Positions 63,835 through 64,000 of a stretch of DNA of 64,000 nucleotides are shown piece by piece. A program made the position numbers and the translations under genes. This DNA comes from Anarhynchus alexandrinus (taxonomy: Eukaryota; Chordata; Aves; Charadriiformes; Charadriidae), in NCBI GenBank assembly GCA_008711295.1, contig VUYV01000090.1, forward strand, positions 737,331 to 801,330. The letters are read 5' to 3'. The stretch's first letter is position 1. Every line of letters begins with the position of its first letter. The notes under the pieces were generated by a model. It saw only the letters and a program-made list of their open reading frames with translations, ran no database searches and was not told where the DNA came from.

Positions 63835-64000
63835 TAACAGGGTGACAGCTCTTGTGCATTGGGAACAAGAAGTAGATGTTATTTATAATGGTTTTAGTAA
63901 GGCTTTTAACAATGTTTCTCATCACATCTTACAAGAACACAAGGGAAGCATGACCTAGACAAAATCACGATCAGTTGGCTGTACACTTGACCATAAAAAT
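63835..64000 (+). mobile_element. Old CR1 reverse-transcriptase relic, running off the window
   Basis: The frame reads EVDVIYNGFSKAFNNVSHHI, a degenerate form of the CR1/L2 RT motif (V.YLDFSKAFDTVSH.IL), then KITISWLYT where a (D)..TI.W...YL element is expected. It has more changes than the other copies and one catalytic Asp position reads Asn (DF to NG). Confidence 0.6.

Noticed and set aside
1..64000. tRNA, rRNA, snRNA genes, CRISPR arrays, bacterial operons
   Set aside because: No matching box motifs, spaced repeats or gene-dense organisation were seen on either strand.

Overview
The window looks like nuclear DNA of a bird (probably a neognath). The evidence is AT-rich, ORF-poor sequence; many CR1 LINE fragments, several ending in the bird-type ATTCTATGAT tail; and three solo LTRs of the ERVL-like kind common in birds, with TG...CA ends and 5-bp target duplications. 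There is no sign of bacterial organisation. Most long ORFs are either random or belong to decayed reverse transcriptases.

The main finding is a multi-exon protein-coding gene on the minus strand. It runs from at least 60.66 kb down to a terminal exon with a stop codon at 16.23 kb, with a poly(A) signal about 60 bases further on. I recognised its exons by splice sites, open frames and matching codon phase, not by homology. The best-supported block is nine exons between 60.66 and 35.48 kb. Weaker exons between 34.9 and 18.1 kb carry the chain towards the last exon. Several exons are tiny (24-49 nt). I cannot name the gene with confidence, so no symbol is given. The first readable part is acidic and serine-rich, the middle is basic and helical-looking, and a 302-nt exon encodes a globular, cysteine- and aromatic-containing segment. 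The 5' end lies outside the window or was not found.

Layout. 1-11.3 kb: no gene seen, two very old CR1-clade relics. 11.3-13.8 kb: a solo LTR, a young CR1 3' piece and an old SINE tail. 13.8-16.1 kb: nothing convincing. 16.1-60.7 kb: the minus-strand gene, its introns loaded with two more solo LTRs, five CR1 copies on the minus strand and two on the plus strand, an old tRNA-derived SINE, an L2 fragment, a possible DIRS/Gypsy RNase H relic, simple repeats and two assembly gaps. 60.7-64 kb: upstream intron or flank, with an old CR1 reverse-transcriptase relic running off the window end.

No complete mobile element, RNA gene or CRISPR array was seen. The most useful leads are the unnamed gene with its micro-exons, a possible frameshift or boundary problem at 39.07 kb, a 75-bp duplication at a single-N gap (28.6 kb) that is probably an assembly error, and a 97-bp nested CR1 insertion with an 11-bp target duplication.
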